From positions 1 to 64,000 of the forward strand of contig DKMD01000002.1 in the NCBI GenBank assembly GCA_002470465.1: a stretch of 64,000 bases of DNA, read 5' to 3'. Origin of the DNA: Pluralibacter sp. UBA7423. Lineage in GTDB: Bacteria; Pseudomonadota; Gammaproteobacteria; Enterobacterales; Enterobacteriaceae. The notes under the pieces were generated by a model. It was given only the letters and a program-made list of their open reading frames with translations. It did not search any database and was not told the DNA's origin. Every line of letters starts with the position of its first letter. Within the stretch, counting starts at the first letter, position 1. The position numbers were made by a program, and so were the translations under genes. Positions 26,441 through 37,255 of this stretch are shown here, in pieces.

Positions 26441-26475
26441 GGTTTATACAATGTTTATCCCCACAACCGCATAAT
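26441..26475 (+). promoter_or_regulatory. PhoP box and promoter of phoPQ
   Basis: GGTTTA-TACAA-TGTTTA (26441-26457) is a full PhoP box with 5-base spacing. CATAAT lies 12 bases downstream as the -10. This is the autoregulated phoP promoter layout known from E. coli and Salmonella. Confidence 0.85.
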
Positions 26476-26518
26476 CAGCGTTAAACTCTTCAAATCGAAA
26501 ATGAAAAAGGGATAACCC

Positions 26519-27193
26519 ATGCGCGTACTCGTTGTGGAAGATAACGCCCTCCTGCGTCACCATTTAAAAGTTCAGCTACAGGAGCTTGGCCATCAGGTGG
26601 ATGCCGCCGAGGATGCAAAAGAAGCTGATTACTATCTGGGTGAACACGTTCCGGACATCGCCATTGTCGATTTAGGCCTGCCTGACGAAGACGGCCTGTC
26701 GATGATCCGCCGCTGGCGCAGCAACGACATTTCGGTGCCTGTTTTGGTGCTGACCGCCCGCGAAGGCTGGCAGGACAAGGTTGAAGTGCTGAGCGCCGGA
26801 GCCGATGACTACGTCACCAAACCGTTCCATATTGAAGAAGTTGCCGCGCGAATGCAGGCTCTTCTGCGCCGGAACAGCGGTCTGGCCTCTCAGGTGATCT
26901 CCCTGCCGCCCTTCCAGGTCGATTTGTCTCGCCGTGAACTGTCGGTGAATGACGAAGTCATCAAGCTGACCGCGTTTGAGTACACCATCATGGAGACGCT
27001 TATCCGCAACAACGGCAAGGTCGTCAGCAAAGATTCGTTGATGCTGCAGCTCTACCCTGATGCCGAACTGCGCGAGAGCCACACCATCGATGTCCTCATG
27101 GGTCGCCTGCGCAAGAAAATTCAGGCCCAGTACCCGCAGGATGTGATCACCACCGTACGAGGCCAGGGCTACCTGTTCGAACTGCGCGGATGA
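26519..27193 (+). CDS. phoP: Response regulator PhoP
   Basis: This 224-residue OmpR-family regulator has a receiver domain with phosphoryl-accepting Asp in [12 protein letters not shown] (about residue 51) and Lys in DDYVTKPFH (about 101). A winged-helix DNA-binding domain follows ([26 protein letters not shown]). It controls Mg2+ limitation, acid and antimicrobial-peptide responses. It overlaps phoQ by 4 bases. AAAGGGATAACCC lies upstream of the start, and a PhoP box upstream gives autoregulation. Confidence 0.98.
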   Translation: MRVLVVEDNALLRHHLKVQLQELGHQVDAAEDAKEADYYLGEHVPDIAIVDLGLPDEDGLSMIRRWRSNDISVPVLVLTAREGWQDKVEVLSAGADDYVTKPFHIEEVAARMQALLRRNSGLASQVISLPPFQVDLSRRELSVNDEVIKLTAFEYTIMETLIRNNGKVVSKDSLMLQLYPDAELRESHTIDVLMGRLRKKIQAQYPQDVITTVRGQGYLFELRG

Positions 27194-28653
27194 AAAACAT
27201 GCTCCGGCATATTCTGCCGCTCTCCCTGCGCGTCCGCTTCCTGCTGGCAACGGCCGCGGTGGTGCTGGTGCTGTCACTGGCCTATGGGATGGTCGCCCTG
27301 GTCGGCTACAGCGTGAGCTTCGATAAGACCACCTTCCGCCTGCTGCGTGGGGAGAGCAACCTGTTCTATACCCTTGCACGCTACGAAAATAATAAAGTCA
27401 GCGTGGAGATCCCGGAAAACCTGAATCTGCAAAGCCCGACCATGGCGCTTATCTACGACAAGAACGGCAAGCTGCTTTGGATGCAGCGGGAAGTCCCGTG
27501 GCTCATCAGCCGTATCAACCCGGACTGGCTGAAGACCAACGGTTTCCATGAAATAGAGGCGGACGTGGATTCCTCGAGCATGCTGCAGCATAACGATCAT
27601 GAAGTGATGCGCCAGCTGAAGGAGCTGCGCGAGCAGCAGGATGATTCGGAGATGACGCACTCGGTAGCCGTCAATATCTACCCGGCGACCGCCCGTCTGC
27701 CGCAGATGACCATCGTGGTGGTCGATACCATTCCAATCGAGCTCAAGCGCTCCTACATGGTCTGGAGCTGGTTTATCTACGTGTTAGCCGCCAACCTGCT
27801 GCTGGTCATTCCGCTGCTGTGGGTCGCGGCCTGGTGGAGCCTTCGGCCCATTGAGTCGCTGGCGAAAGAGGTGCGTGAGCTTGAAGAACACCATCGTGAT
27901 ACGCTTAACCCGGAAACCACTCGCGAATTAACCAGCCTGGTGCAAAACCTTAACCGCCTGCTGAAAAGTGAGCGCGAGCGTTACGACAAATACCGCACAA
28001 CGCTCACCGATCTCACCCACAGCCTGAAAACACCGCTGGCCGTGCTGCAAAGCACCCTGCGATCGCTGCGCGGCAACAAGCTCAGCGTTGAAGACGCCGA
28101 ACCGGTGATGCTTGAGCAGATCAGCCGTATCTCGCAGCAGATTGGCTATTATCTGCACCGCGCCAGCATGCGCAGTGGCAATATCCTGCTGAGTCGCGAA
28201 CTGCATGCGGTCGCGCCGCTGCTGGATAAGCTGACCTCAGCGCTGAACAAGGTTTATCAGCGCAAAGGCGTTAACATCGCGCTCGATATCTCGCCAGAAA
28301 TCACCTTTGTCGGCGAGCAAAACGACTTTATGGAAGTGCTCGGCAACGTGCTGGATAACGCCTGCAAGTACTGTCTGGAGTTTGTTGAAGTGTCCGCTCG
28401 TCAGACCGACGACCATCTGCACATTTTCGTGGAAGACGACGGCCCCGGCATTCCACAAAGCAAACGCGATTTGGTATTTGACCGCGGCCAGCGCGCCGAC
28501 ACGCTGCGCCCGGGCCAGGGCGTGGGATTGTCGGTCGCAAGAGAGATCGTCGAGCAGTACGACGGCAAAATCATCGCCGAAGACAGCCCGCTCGGCGGCG
28601 CAAAAATGGACGTGGTGTTTGGCCACCAGCATCCGGAAAGCAAAGAAGGATAA
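27190..28653 (+). CDS. phoQ: Sensor histidine kinase PhoQ
   Basis: 487 residues, about E. coli size. The first membrane helix is near 17-38 and a periplasmic PAS-like sensor follows with an acidic patch ([13 protein letters not shown]). The second helix is near 195-215, then HAMP, the phospho-acceptor His in [13 protein letters not shown] (about 278), and the HATPase boxes ([27 protein letters not shown]). It senses divalent cations, acid and cationic peptides and phosphorylates PhoP. Start overlaps the phoP stop (ATGA). Confidence 0.98.
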   Translation: MKNMLRHILPLSLRVRFLLATAAVVLVLSLAYGMVALVGYSVSFDKTTFRLLRGESNLFYTLARYENNKVSVEIPENLNLQSPTMALIYDKNGKLLWMQREVPWLISRINPDWLKTNGFHEIEADVDSSSMLQHNDHEVMRQLKELREQQDDSEMTHSVAVNIYPATARLPQMTIVVVDTIPIELKRSYMVWSWFIYVLAANLLLVIPLLWVAAWWSLRPIESLAKEVRELEEHHRDTLNPETTRELTSLVQNLNRLLKSERERYDKYRTTLTDLTHSLKTPLAVLQSTLRSLRGNKLSVEDAEPVMLEQISRISQQIGYYLHRASMRSGNILLSRELHAVAPLLDKLTSALNKVYQRKGVNIALDISPEITFVGEQNDFMEVLGNVLDNACKYCLEFVEVSARQTDDHLHIFVEDDGPGIPQSKRDLVFDRGQRADTLRPGQGVGLSVAREIVEQYDGKIIAEDSPLGGAKMDVVFGHQHPESKEG

Positions 28654-28738
28654 GTCATTTATTTGCCATAGCCTGCATCGTCGGGCAACGGCTTCCGTTA
28701 TACTCCCAAACAGAAACCTGCCTGTGGAATAAAACATC

Positions 28739-29860
28739 ATGGAATATAACTTATCGCTTAACTGGCCCGACTTTATCGAACGCTACTGGCAAAAACGCCC
28801 GGTGGTGCTGAAGCGCGGCTTCACGAACTTTGTCGATCCCATTTCACCGGACGAACTGGCGGGCCTAGCCATGGAAGACGAAGTGGACAGCCGCCTCGTC
28901 AGCCACAACGAAGGTAAATGGCAGGTCAGCCACGGGCCGTTTGAAAGTTACGATCACCTCAGTGAAAACAACTGGTCGCTGCTGGTGCAGGCGGTGAATC
29001 ACTGGCACGAGCCAACGGCAGCGCTGATGCTTCCGTTCCGCGCCCTGCCCGACTGGCGCATCGATGACCTGATGATTTCGTTCTCCGTTCCCGGCGGCGG
29101 CGTGGGCCCACATCTCGATCAGTACGACGTATTTATCATTCAGGGCACCGGCCGCCGTCGCTGGCGCGTGGGTGAAAAAGTGCCAATGAAGCAGCACTGC
29201 CCGCATCCGGATCTGCTGCAGGTCGATCCTTTCGACGCCATCATCGACGAAGAGATGGAACCGGGTGATATCCTCTATATTCCACCAGGCTTCCCGCACG
29301 AAGGTTATTCCCTGGAAAACTCGCTGAACTATTCCGTCGGCTTCCGTGCGCCAAGCGGGAAAGAGCTTATCAGCGGCTTTGCTGACTACGTGCTCCAGCG
29401 AGAGCTTGGCACGCACCGTTTTACCGATCCGGACGTGCCCGCACGCGAGCATCCGGCAGATATTCTGCCGCAGGAAATCGATAAGCTGCGCGACATGATG
29501 CTCGGCATGATCAACCAACCGGAGCATTTCAAACAGTGGTTTGGCGAATTTATCAGTCAGACCCGTCACGAGCTGGACGTCTCCCCGCCAGAGCCGCCGT
29601 ATCAGGCCGATGAGATCTACGATGCGCTACAGCAGGGTGACAAGCTCGTCCGCCTCGGTGGCCTGCGTGTACTGCGCATCGACGGTGAAGTGTTTGTCAA
29701 CGGAGAGAAAATTGATTCGCCGCACCGCCCGGCGCTGGAAGCACTGGCAAGCCATATCGTGCTGACCGCTGAACAGTTTGGCGACGCGCTGGAAGACCCT
29801 TCGTTCCTCGCCATGCTTTCTGCGCTGGTCAACAGCGGCTACTGGTTCTTTGAGGACTGA
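28739..29860 (+). CDS. roxA: Ribosomal oxygenase RoxA (L16 arginine hydroxylase, YcfD)
   Basis: 373 residues with a JmjC/cupin fold. Fe(II) ligands are visible as HLDQYDVF (His and Asp, about 125 and 127) and a distal His in PPGFPHEGYS (about 187). It hydroxylates Arg81 of ribosomal protein L16 using 2-oxoglutarate and oxygen. The gene follows phoQ with its own promoter region of about 85 bases and ends before a BIME. Close match to E. coli YcfD. Confidence 0.96.
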   Translation: MEYNLSLNWPDFIERYWQKRPVVLKRGFTNFVDPISPDELAGLAMEDEVDSRLVSHNEGKWQVSHGPFESYDHLSENNWSLLVQAVNHWHEPTAALMLPFRALPDWRIDDLMISFSVPGGGVGPHLDQYDVFIIQGTGRRRWRVGEKVPMKQHCPHPDLLQVDPFDAIIDEEMEPGDILYIPPGFPHEGYSLENSLNYSVGFRAPSGKELISGFADYVLQRELGTHRFTDPDVPAREHPADILPQEIDKLRDMMLGMINQPEHFKQWFGEFISQTRHELDVSPPEPPYQADEIYDALQQGDKLVRLGGLRVLRIDGEVFVNGEKIDSPHRPALEALASHIVLTAEQFGDALEDPSFLAMLSALVNSGYWFFED

Positions 29861-29870
29861 TTTTAATTGC

Positions 29871-29960
29871 TGCCCGGTGGCGCTGACGCTTACCGGGCCT
29901 ACGGACGACGAAACGACGCTGTTATTGTAGGCCGGGTAAGGCAAGCGCCGCCACCCGGCA
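29871..29960. repeat. BIME element between roxA and pepT
   Basis: Two inverted REP units (TGCCCGGTGGCGCTG...TACCGGGCC and GTAGGCCGGGTAAGG...CGCCACCCGGCA) lie between convergent gene ends. Confidence 0.9.
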
Positions 29961-29969
29961 CTTCTGCGT

Positions 29970-31196
29970 TTACTTCGCTTTCGCGGTCAGCTCCGCAATC
30001 CGCACAATCACTTTGACCGCCTTCTCCATTCCTTCCAGCGTCACAAATTCATGCTTGCCGTGGTAGTTGTAGCCGCCGGTGAAAATGTTCGGGCACGGCA
30101 GCCCCATAAACGAAAGCTGCGAGCCGTCGGTGCCGCCACGAATCGGCTTCATATCGGGTTCGATATCGCAGTCGCGCATCGCCTGCTGTGCGATCTCAAT
30201 GATGTGTGGGTGCTCCATCACCTTCTCGTGCATATTGTAGTAGCTGTCTTCGATGATGAGTTCGATGTAGCAATCCGGATGCAGCCCTTTGCCGACCTTC
30301 CTGGCGATCTCCATCATCTTGCGCTTGCGGGCCTCAAACTGCTTGCGGTCAAAGTCGCGGATGATGTAATGCATCTGCGCGGAATCTACGCTGCCCTTGA
30401 TGCTGGTGAGATGGTAGAAGCCTTCGTAGCCTTCGGTTTGTTCCGGGCTCTCTTCGGCAGGCACTTCAGCATGAATGCGCGAAGCAAGCGACAGCGCATT
30501 GACCATCACGCCTTTGGCGGTGCCCGGATGCACGTTGTTCCCCACGATTTTGATAGTCACGGACGCGGCGTTGAAGTTCTCATACTCCAGTTCACCCACG
30601 CCGCCGCCGTCGACGGTGTACGCCCAGCGGGCATCAAATGCCGCCACGTCGAAGTGTTTGGCACCTTTGCCGACTTCTTCGTCTGGCGTAAAGGCCACGC
30701 GAATGTCGCCGTGCGGCACGTTGTTGGCTTTCATGACGGACAGCGCGGTCATGATTTCCGCCACGCCCGCTTTGTCATCGGCACCGAGCAGCGTTTTGCC
30801 GTCGGTGGTGATCAGCGTTTGCCCCAGCAGCTGATGCAGCACAGGAAACATCACCGGCGAGAGCACTTCATCGCCTATGCCCAGCGCAATATCGCCGCCG
30901 CGATAGTTCTCCACGATCTGCGGATTCACGTTTTTACCGCTAAAATCGGGGGAAGTATCCACGTGAGAAATGAATCCGATAGCCGGAATATCGCCGGGCA
31001 CGTTGGCAGGCAGCGTTGCCATCACCGTGCCCTTCTCGCTCAGGGTGACGTTGACCAGCCCCATTTCTTCAAGCTGCGTCTGAAGCAGGCGTAATAATTT
31101 CCATTGCCCTTCGGTGCTGGGCACCTGACGCACGCCAGGCTTCGACTGGGTGTCCAGAGAAACATACTGCAAAAACCGCTCAAGTAATTTATCCAT
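29970..31196 (-). CDS. pepT: Peptidase T (tripeptidase)
   Basis: This 408-residue M20B metallopeptidase has E. coli length. Metal-binding motifs are [11 protein letters not shown] (His and Asp, about 78 and 80), [10 protein letters not shown] (bridging Asp, about 140), PDEEVGKG (catalytic Glu and Glu ligand, about 173-174), and a C-terminal His in YNYHGKHEF. It removes N-terminal residues from tripeptides in the cytoplasm. The start MDKLLERF has GAGGG upstream; the longer frame is not conserved. Divergent from potA. FNR control is known in Salmonella and E. coli, but I see no perfect site here. Confidence 0.96.
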   Translation of the reverse strand: MDKLLERFLQYVSLDTQSKPGVRQVPSTEGQWKLLRLLQTQLEEMGLVNVTLSEKGTVMATLPANVPGDIPAIGFISHVDTSPDFSGKNVNPQIVENYRGGDIALGIGDEVLSPVMFPVLHQLLGQTLITTDGKTLLGADDKAGVAEIMTALSVMKANNVPHGDIRVAFTPDEEVGKGAKHFDVAAFDARWAYTVDGGGVGELEYENFNAASVTIKIVGNNVHPGTAKGVMVNALSLASRIHAEVPAEESPEQTEGYEGFYHLTSIKGSVDSAQMHYIIRDFDRKQFEARKRKMMEIARKVGKGLHPDCYIELIIEDSYYNMHEKVMEHPHIIEIAQQAMRDCDIEPDMKPIRGGTDGSQLSFMGLPCPNIFTGGYNYHGKHEFVTLEGMEKAVKVIVRIAELTAKAK

Positions 31197-31450
31197 GTCG
31201 TCGCCCTCATTTTTTGTGACCACATTATCAGTAAGCGCCGGGGGCCGGATATTGCGTCAGGTCACTTTTGGCCCGGCAATTACGATTTTTTTTCAGTCAC
31301 GTACGCGAATGGTTTAAAGGTAGCCCACAAGGGTGCAGAATGATTGGCGATTTCAGAGGATTGCCGTAGAATGCCAGCCCTTAATTATGTGCCAAACCTC
31401 TAAGGTGGTTAACCACACACCCCGTAGCGACCGCTTTTCGCTACGTTTAC

Positions 31451-32587
31451 ATGGGACAGCGTAAAAAATTGAATACACAATCGCGTTCGCTTTCGCCGCT
31501 GGTCGAACTGGCGGGGATTTGCAAAGGCTTTGAAGGTAAAACAGTCATTTCCGATCTCAATCTCACCATTAATAACGGTGAGTTCCTGACGCTGCTTGGC
31601 CCCTCTGGCTGCGGCAAAACCACCGTATTACGCCTGATTGCCGGACTCGAAAGCGTCGATAAAGGTCGTATTCATCTTGAAGATGTCGATATCACCGACG
31701 TCCCTGCGGAAAACCGCCACGTTAATACCGTGTTCCAGAGCTACGCCCTTTTCCCGCATATGACGGTGTTTGAAAACGTCGCGTTTGGCCTGAGAATGCA
31801 AAAAACGCCCGCCGACCAAATCACCGCCCGCGTGACGGAAGCCCTGCGCATGGTACAGCTCGAAGCGTTTGCCCAGCGTAAGCCGAATCAGCTTTCCGGC
31901 GGCCAGCAGCAGCGTGTGGCAATTGCCAGGGCGGTGGTGAACAAACCTCGTTTACTGCTGCTGGACGAATCGCTCTCGGCCCTCGATTACAAGCTGCGTA
32001 AGCAGATGCAGAACGAGCTGAAGGCCCTGCAGCGCAAGCTCGGCATCACCTTTGTGTTCGTCACCCACGATCAGGAAGAAGCGCTGACCATGTCGGATCG
32101 CATCGTGGTGATGCGTGACGGTAAAATCGAGCAGGACGGCACGCCGCGTGAAATTTACGAAGAGCCGAAGAACCTGTTCGTCGCCGGATTCATTGGCGAA
32201 ATCAATATGTTCAACGCCACCGTCATCGAGCGTCTGGATGAGCAACGCGTTCGCGCCAGCGTCGAAGGTCGCGAGTGCAATATCTACGTCAACTTTGCGG
32301 TGGAGAAAGGCCAGAAGCTGCACGTCCTGCTGCGCCCGGAAGATTTGCGCGTCGACGAAATCAACGACGATAACCACGTGGAAGGGCTGATTGGCTACGT
32401 CCGCGAACGCAACTACAAAGGCATGACCCTGGAATCCGTCGTCGAGCTGGAAAACGGCAAAATGGTGATGGTCAGCGAGTTCTTCAACGAAGATGACCCG
32501 GACTTCGACCACTCTCTGGATCAAAAAATGGCCATAAACTGGGTCGAGAGCTGGGAGGTGGTGCTGGCCGATGAAGAACACCAGTAA
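31451..32587 (+). CDS. potA: Spermidine/putrescine ABC transporter ATPase PotA
   Basis: 378 residues. Walker [10 protein letters not shown] is at about 50-58, the signature is LSGGQQQR, Walker B is [12 protein letters not shown], and the switch His is in [11 protein letters not shown]-terminal TOBE domain regulates activity. It energises PotBCD-dependent polyamine uptake. The potB start lies inside its 3' end (17-base overlap). The operon order potABCD matches E. coli. Confidence 0.98.
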   Translation: MGQRKKLNTQSRSLSPLVELAGICKGFEGKTVISDLNLTINNGEFLTLLGPSGCGKTTVLRLIAGLESVDKGRIHLEDVDITDVPAENRHVNTVFQSYALFPHMTVFENVAFGLRMQKTPADQITARVTEALRMVQLEAFAQRKPNQLSGGQQQRVAIARAVVNKPRLLLLDESLSALDYKLRKQMQNELKALQRKLGITFVFVTHDQEEALTMSDRIVVMRDGKIEQDGTPREIYEEPKNLFVAGFIGEINMFNATVIERLDEQRVRASVEGRECNIYVNFAVEKGQKLHVLLRPEDLRVDEINDDNHVEGLIGYVRERNYKGMTLESVVELENGKMVMVSEFFNEDDPDFDHSLDQKMAINWVESWEVVLADEEHQ

Positions 32588-33428
32588 ATTCCAGAAGGTG
32601 GCGATCGCCACCATTGTCGGGTGGCTGGTTGTTTTTGTGTTCCTGCCCAACCTGATGATTATCGCCACCAGCTTCCTGACCCGCGATGACGCCAGCTTCG
32701 TCAAAATGGTCTTTACGCTGGACAACTACACCCGTCTGCTCGACCCGCTCTATTTTGACGTTCTGCTGCACTCGCTGAACATGGCGTTTCTCGCCACCCT
32801 GGCGTGTCTGATCCTCGGCTATCCGTTCGCCTGGTTTCTCGCCCGGCTGCCGCAAAGCGTGCGCCCGCTGCTGCTGTTTCTGCTGATCGTACCGTTCTGG
32901 ACCAACTCGCTGATCCGCATCTATGGTCTGAAAATTTTCCTCAGCACCAAAGGCTATCTCAATGAATTCCTGCTGTGGGCTGGGCTCATCGACACGCCGA
33001 TTCGCATTATGTTTACCCCTTCGGCGGTGATTATTGGTCTCGTCTACATCCTGCTGCCGTTCATGGTGATGCCGCTCTACTCCAGCATAGAGAAACTCGA
33101 TAAGCCGCTGCTGGAAGCCGCCAAAGATCTGGGGGCCAACAAATTCCAGACGTTTCTCCGCATTATTCTGCCGCTGACCATGCCGGGGATTATCGCCGGC
33201 TGCCTGCTGGTGATGCTGCCGGCAATGGGGCTGTTCTACGTCTCTGATCTGATGGGCGGCGCGAAGAACCTGCTCATCGGTAACGTCATTAAGAGCCAGT
33301 TCCTGAACATCCGCGACTGGCCGTTTGGCGCCGCCACCAGCATCACGCTGACGCTGGTGATGGGTCTGATGCTGCTGGTTTACTGGCGCGCGGCGCGCCT
33401 GCTGAACAGGAAGGTGGAACTCGAATGA
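32571..33428 (+). CDS. potB: Spermidine/putrescine permease PotB
   Basis: 285 residues with six membrane segments and an EAA loop ([21 protein letters not shown], part). It overlaps potA by 17 bases and potC by 4 bases, so translation is coupled. It forms the channel with PotC in the inner membrane. Confidence 0.97.
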   Translation: MKNTSKFQKVAIATIVGWLVVFVFLPNLMIIATSFLTRDDASFVKMVFTLDNYTRLLDPLYFDVLLHSLNMAFLATLACLILGYPFAWFLARLPQSVRPLLLFLLIVPFWTNSLIRIYGLKIFLSTKGYLNEFLLWAGLIDTPIRIMFTPSAVIIGLVYILLPFMVMPLYSSIEKLDKPLLEAAKDLGANKFQTFLRIILPLTMPGIIAGCLLVMLPAMGLFYVSDLMGGAKNLLIGNVIKSQFLNIRDWPFGAATSITLTLVMGLMLLVYWRAARLLNRKVELE

Positions 33429-34216
33429 TCGGTCGACTGCTGCGCGGCGGCTTTATGACCGCCATCTATGCTTACCTCTATATTCCGATCATCATTCTGA
33501 TCGTGAATTCCTTTAACAGTTCGCGCTTTGGCATCAGCTGGCAGGGCTTTACCACCAAATGGTACAGCCTGCTGATGAACAACGACAGCCTGCTGCAGGC
33601 GGCACAGCACTCGCTGACGATGGCGGTCTTTTCCGCCACCTTCGCCACGCTGATTGGCTCACTGACGGCGGTGGCGCTCTATCGCTACCGTTTCCGCGGT
33701 AAGCCGTTTGTCAGCGGGATGCTGTTTGTGGTGATGATGTCTCCGGACATCGTGATGGCGATTTCCCTGCTGGTGCTGTTTATGCTGATAGGTATTCAGC
33801 TCGGATTCTGGTCGCTGCTGTTTTCACATATCACCTTCTGCCTGCCGTTTGTGGTGGTCACGGTCTATTCCCGCCTTAAAGGTTTTGACGTGAGAATGCT
33901 GGAAGCGGCAAAAGATCTGGGCGCCAGCGAAATCACCATTTTGCGTAAAATTATTCTGCCGCTGGCGATGCCTGCTGTAGCCGCGGGCTGGCTGCTCAGC
34001 TTTACCCTGTCGATGGATGACGTGGTGGTTTCCTCGTTCGTCACCGGCCCGGGATATGAAATTCTGCCGCTCAAGATTTACTCTATGGTCAAGGTCGGCG
34101 TCTCACCTGAGGTGAACGCGCTAGCGACCATTCTGTTAGTGCTTTCTCTGGTTATGGTGGTTGCCAGCCAGGTTGTTGCTCGTGATAAAACGAAATCTCA
34201 GGGGACATCGAAATGA
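33425..34216 (+). CDS. potC: Spermidine/putrescine permease PotC
   Basis: 263 residues with six membrane segments and an EAA loop ([20 protein letters not shown], part). ATGA overlaps join it to both potB and potD. It pairs with PotB as the polyamine channel. Confidence 0.97.
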   Translation: MIGRLLRGGFMTAIYAYLYIPIIILIVNSFNSSRFGISWQGFTTKWYSLLMNNDSLLQAAQHSLTMAVFSATFATLIGSLTAVALYRYRFRGKPFVSGMLFVVMMSPDIVMAISLLVLFMLIGIQLGFWSLLFSHITFCLPFVVVTVYSRLKGFDVRMLEAAKDLGASEITILRKIILPLAMPAVAAGWLLSFTLSMDDVVVSSFVTGPGYEILPLKIYSMVKVGVSPEVNALATILLVLSLVMVVASQVVARDKTKSQGTSK

Positions 34217-35247
34217 AAAAAATGCTTGCCGCCGCGGCGCTGGTGCTTGGAATGGGTGCCGCGCACGCCGATGACAGCAAAACACTCTATTTCTACAACT
34301 GGACCGAATACGTGCCGCCGGGCCTGCTGGAACAGTTCACCAAAGAGACCGGTATCAAGGTTATCTATTCGACCTATGAATCGAATGAAACCATGTACGC
34401 CAAGCTGAAAACCTACAAGGACGGCGCATACGACCTGGTGGTGCCGTCGACCTATTTCGTCGACAAAATGCGCAAGGAAGGCATGATCCAGAAGATCGAC
34501 AAGTCGAAGCTGAGTAACTTCAGCAACCTCGACCCGGAGATGCTCAACAAGCCGTTCGACCCGAATAACGACTACTCCATTCCGTATATCTGGGGCGCCA
34601 CGGCGATTGGCGTCAACAGCGACAGCATCGACCCGAAAACGGTTACCAGCTGGGCCGACCTGTGGAAGCCGGAATACAAAGGCAGCCTGCTGCTGACCGA
34701 CGACGCGCGCGAGGTTTTCCAGATTGCGCTGCGCAAGCTTGGTCTTTCCGGCAACACCACCGACCCGAAAGAGATTGAAGCGGCGTACAAAGAGCTGCAA
34801 AAACTGATGCCAAACGTCGCGGCGTTTAACTCTGATAACCCGGCAAACCCGTACATGGAAGGCGAAGTGAATCTGGGGATGGTATGGAACGGCTCAGCGT
34901 ACGTTGCCCGTCAGGCGGGTACGCCGCTGGAAGTGGTATGGCCAAAAGAAGGCGGCATTTTCTGGATGGACAGCCTCGCTATTCCGGCAAACGCCAAAAA
35001 CGTCGATGGCGCGCTGAAGCTGATTAACTTCCTGCTGCGTCCGGACGTGGCAAAAGAGGTTGCCGAAACTATCGGTTATCCGACGCCAAACCTCGCCGCA
35101 CGTAAGCTGCTGGATCCGAAAGTCGCCAACGACAAATCGCTCTATCCGGACGCGGACACCATTAAACACGGCGAATGGCAAAACGACGTCGGCGATGCCA
35201 GCCGTCTTTACGAAGACTATTACCAGAAGCTGAAAGCGGGACGTTAA
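34213..35247 (+). CDS. potD: Periplasmic spermidine/putrescine-binding protein PotD
   Basis: 344 residues. The signal peptide MKKMLAAAALVLGMGAAHA is followed by DDSKTLYFYNWTEYVPPGLL. Polyamine-contacting residues known from E. coli are in conserved stretches (YNWTEY, VPSTYFVDKM, GMVWNGSAY, IFWMDSLAIP). It delivers spermidine to PotBC. It overlaps potC by 4 bases; a BIME follows. Confidence 0.97.
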   Translation: MKKMLAAAALVLGMGAAHADDSKTLYFYNWTEYVPPGLLEQFTKETGIKVIYSTYESNETMYAKLKTYKDGAYDLVVPSTYFVDKMRKEGMIQKIDKSKLSNFSNLDPEMLNKPFDPNNDYSIPYIWGATAIGVNSDSIDPKTVTSWADLWKPEYKGSLLLTDDAREVFQIALRKLGLSGNTTDPKEIEAAYKELQKLMPNVAAFNSDNPANPYMEGEVNLGMVWNGSAYVARQAGTPLEVVWPKEGGIFWMDSLAIPANAKNVDGALKLINFLLRPDVAKEVAETIGYPTPNLAARKLLDPKVANDKSLYPDADTIKHGEWQNDVGDASRLYEDYYQKLKAGR

Positions 35248-35259
35248 GTCAGCTATTGT

Positions 35260-35346
35260 GTGCCGGATGCGCTAACGCTTATCCGGCCTACAAAACATCA
35301 ACCTGCAACGAACCCGTAGGCCTGGTAAGCGACAGCGCACCGGGCA
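35260..35346. repeat. BIME element between potD and cobB
   Basis: Inverted REP units (TGCCGGATGCGCTAACGC...TATCCGGCC and GTAGGCCTGGTAAGCG...GCGCACCGGGCA) sit between convergent ends. Confidence 0.9.
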
Positions 35347-35352
35347 ATTTTT

Positions 35353-36174
35353 TCAAAGCCCTTTCAGCAACTTCTCGACAAACTCAGGCACCACCGAGCT
35401 TGCCAGCCCGTAGCGCTTTTCCTCAAACTCGCTGCCAACCTGGCTCGGTTCGAGGTTAAGCTCAACGGTGTGTGCACCCTGCAATTTGGCCTCATGGACA
35501 AACCCCGCAGCCGGATAAACATGGCCGGACGTGCCGATAGCAATGAAAACATCGGCCATCGCCAGCGCTTCATAGATATCATCCATGCCGAGCGGCATCT
35601 CTCCGAACCACACCACGTGCGGGCGCAGCGGCTGCGGGAACTGGCAGCAGTGGCACTTATCATCAACGGTGATGTCACCCGTCCACTCCAGCACCTGACC
35701 GCTCCAGGGGCAGCGCACTTTTAACAGCTCGCCGTGCATGTGCAGCACGCGCGTGTTGCCCGCACGTTCATGCAGGTTGTCGATGTTTTGCGTGACCAGC
35801 AGAAATCTGTCGCCCAGCGCTTCTTCCAGCTTTGCCAGCGCCAGATGGGCTGCATTCGGCTGAATGTCAGGCTGCTGGAGCTGTCGACGACGGTCGTTAT
35901 AAAATGCCTGCACCAGCGCCGGGTCGCGGGCAAAACCTTCAGGCGTTGCCACATCCTCTACGCGATGTTCTTCCCATAAGCCGTCAGTGGCACGGAAGGT
36001 GCGGATCCCGGATTCCGCCGAGATCCCTGCGCCCGTCAGCACCACCACTCTCGGTTTGTCCATCTCCTCCGGCGTAGCCCGGTCTCTGAAGAATACTCGC
36101 TGACGCAGCCTGTCGTGCAGCCGGCGTTTGCTGAGGCGAAAACGACTAAGTCGATGAAAGCGACGCGACTGCAT
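35353..36174 (-). CDS. cobB: NAD-dependent deacylase CobB (sirtuin)
   Basis: 273 residues. The Arg-rich N-terminal extension (long CobB form) precedes the sirtuin core: [14 protein letters not shown] for NAD binding, [12 protein letters not shown], the catalytic His in LHMHGELL, a structural zinc site with the Cys pairs of KVRCPWSGQ and KCHCCQFP, and FGEMPLGMD. It removes acetyl and succinyl groups from proteins. The start MQSRRFHR follows AGGGG and lies 13 bases after nagK, forming a nagK-cobB operon. Confidence 0.96.
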   Translation of the reverse strand: MQSRRFHRLSRFRLSKRRLHDRLRQRVFFRDRATPEEMDKPRVVVLTGAGISAESGIRTFRATDGLWEEHRVEDVATPEGFARDPALVQAFYNDRRRQLQQPDIQPNAAHLALAKLEEALGDRFLLVTQNIDNLHERAGNTRVLHMHGELLKVRCPWSGQVLEWTGDITVDDKCHCCQFPQPLRPHVVWFGEMPLGMDDIYEALAMADVFIAIGTSGHVYPAAGFVHEAKLQGAHTVELNLEPSQVGSEFEEKRYGLASSVVPEFVEKLLKGL

Positions 36175-36187
36175 AGTAACCCCTGTA

Positions 36188-37099
36188 TTAATCCGTAAGA
36201 TGCAGGAATGCGGCACCGCGCATTCCTCCGGCATCGCCGTGACGCGCACGCTCAATGCGTGGCACGCGAGCCACCGGCAACAGATGACGCGGCAGGCGTG
36301 CCGCCACTCCGTCTGTTATCGCACTAAAGTTAGACAATCCACCGCCGATCACCAGCAAATCCGGATCGACAATGGTCATAATATTTCCGAGGCACACCGC
36401 AAGCAAATCCAGGTAGCGCTCCACGTGCTCGCGGGCTTTGGCATCGCCCTGCTCCCAGAGCGCGACGATCTCCGGCGAACTCAGAGGCTGCTGATAATAA
36501 TGCTCATACAGCCACGCAAAGCCGCGTCCGGAGAGGTAATTTTCGATGCAGCCCAGCTGGCCGCAGCCGCAGCGCGTGAGCGGGAAATCGCGCCCAACCA
36601 CGTCAAGAGCGTCAACGGGCAAACGAATATGGCCAAACTCTCCGGTGATATAGCTGTGACCGGTTATCGATTTACCGTTAAGCACCACGCCACCGCCCAC
36701 GCCGGTGCCGAGGATGAGCCCCATCACCAACGGGTACTGCGTGAATTCATCATCCCAGGCTTCAGAGAGGGCAAAACAGTTAGCGTCGTTGTCGAGGCGT
36801 ACGTCGCGCTCAAGGCGGGTGGAAAGGTCTTTGCGCAGCGGTTTACCGCTGGCGGCTGGCACGTTGGCGGCGTAGAGCGTACCGTCGGCGGTTTCCGGCA
36901 TGCCCGGAATACCAATACCGACGCTGCCTTTGACGCCAAAGCGCTCGTCGGCTTCCGCCACCAGATCGCACACGGCTTTCAGGAAGGATTCATAGCTGTC
37001 GCGCGGCGTGGCCGTGCGTTTTTCCCACTGAAGCCGACGCTGTCCGTCAAACACCCCAAGGGCGATTTTGCTGCCGCCAATGTCAAATCCGTAGTACAT
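36188..37099 (-). CDS. nagK: N-acetylglucosamine kinase NagK
   Basis: 303 residues of the ROK family. ATP-binding [10 protein letters not shown] is at the N-terminus, catalytic Asp is in [13 protein letters not shown] (about 107), and the zinc site is [17 protein letters not shown] (part). It phosphorylates GlcNAc released by NagZ during cell-wall recycling. Of two close ATGs, the second (37099) lies 6 bases from AGAGGA and gives the E. coli length; the first would touch the site. Operon with cobB. Confidence 0.96.
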   Translation of the reverse strand: MYYGFDIGGSKIALGVFDGQRRLQWEKRTATPRDSYESFLKAVCDLVAEADERFGVKGSVGIGIPGMPETADGTLYAANVPAASGKPLRKDLSTRLERDVRLDNDANCFALSEAWDDEFTQYPLVMGLILGTGVGGGVVLNGKSITGHSYITGEFGHIRLPVDALDVVGRDFPLTRCGCGQLGCIENYLSGRGFAWLYEHYYQQPLSSPEIVALWEQGDAKAREHVERYLDLLAVCLGNIMTIVDPDLLVIGGGLSNFSAITDGVAARLPRHLLPVARVPRIERARHGDAGGMRGAAFLHLTD

Positions 37100-37140
37100 A
37101 GCCATTCCTCTTTACTGACCAAAAAGGTCAGGACGTAAAG

Positions 37141-37252
37141 AGTGGATTGCGAAAGCGCTTCGTAGGCCCGCGCAAGCGAAGCGCCGCCGGGCTCAATGTC
37201 GGGTGGCGGCTTCGCCTTACCCGACCTACAAGTTCATCTCCCGCAATCCACT
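37141..37252. repeat. BIME enclosed by an 11-bp inverted repeat
   Basis: REP-type palindromes (CGTAGGCCCGCGCAAGCG..., GGGTGGCGGCTTCGCC) are flanked by AGTGGATTGCG (37141-37151) and its exact inverse CGCAATCCACT (37242-37252). The unit lies between nagK and the lolE stop. Confidence 0.75.
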
Positions 37253-37255
37253 GAA

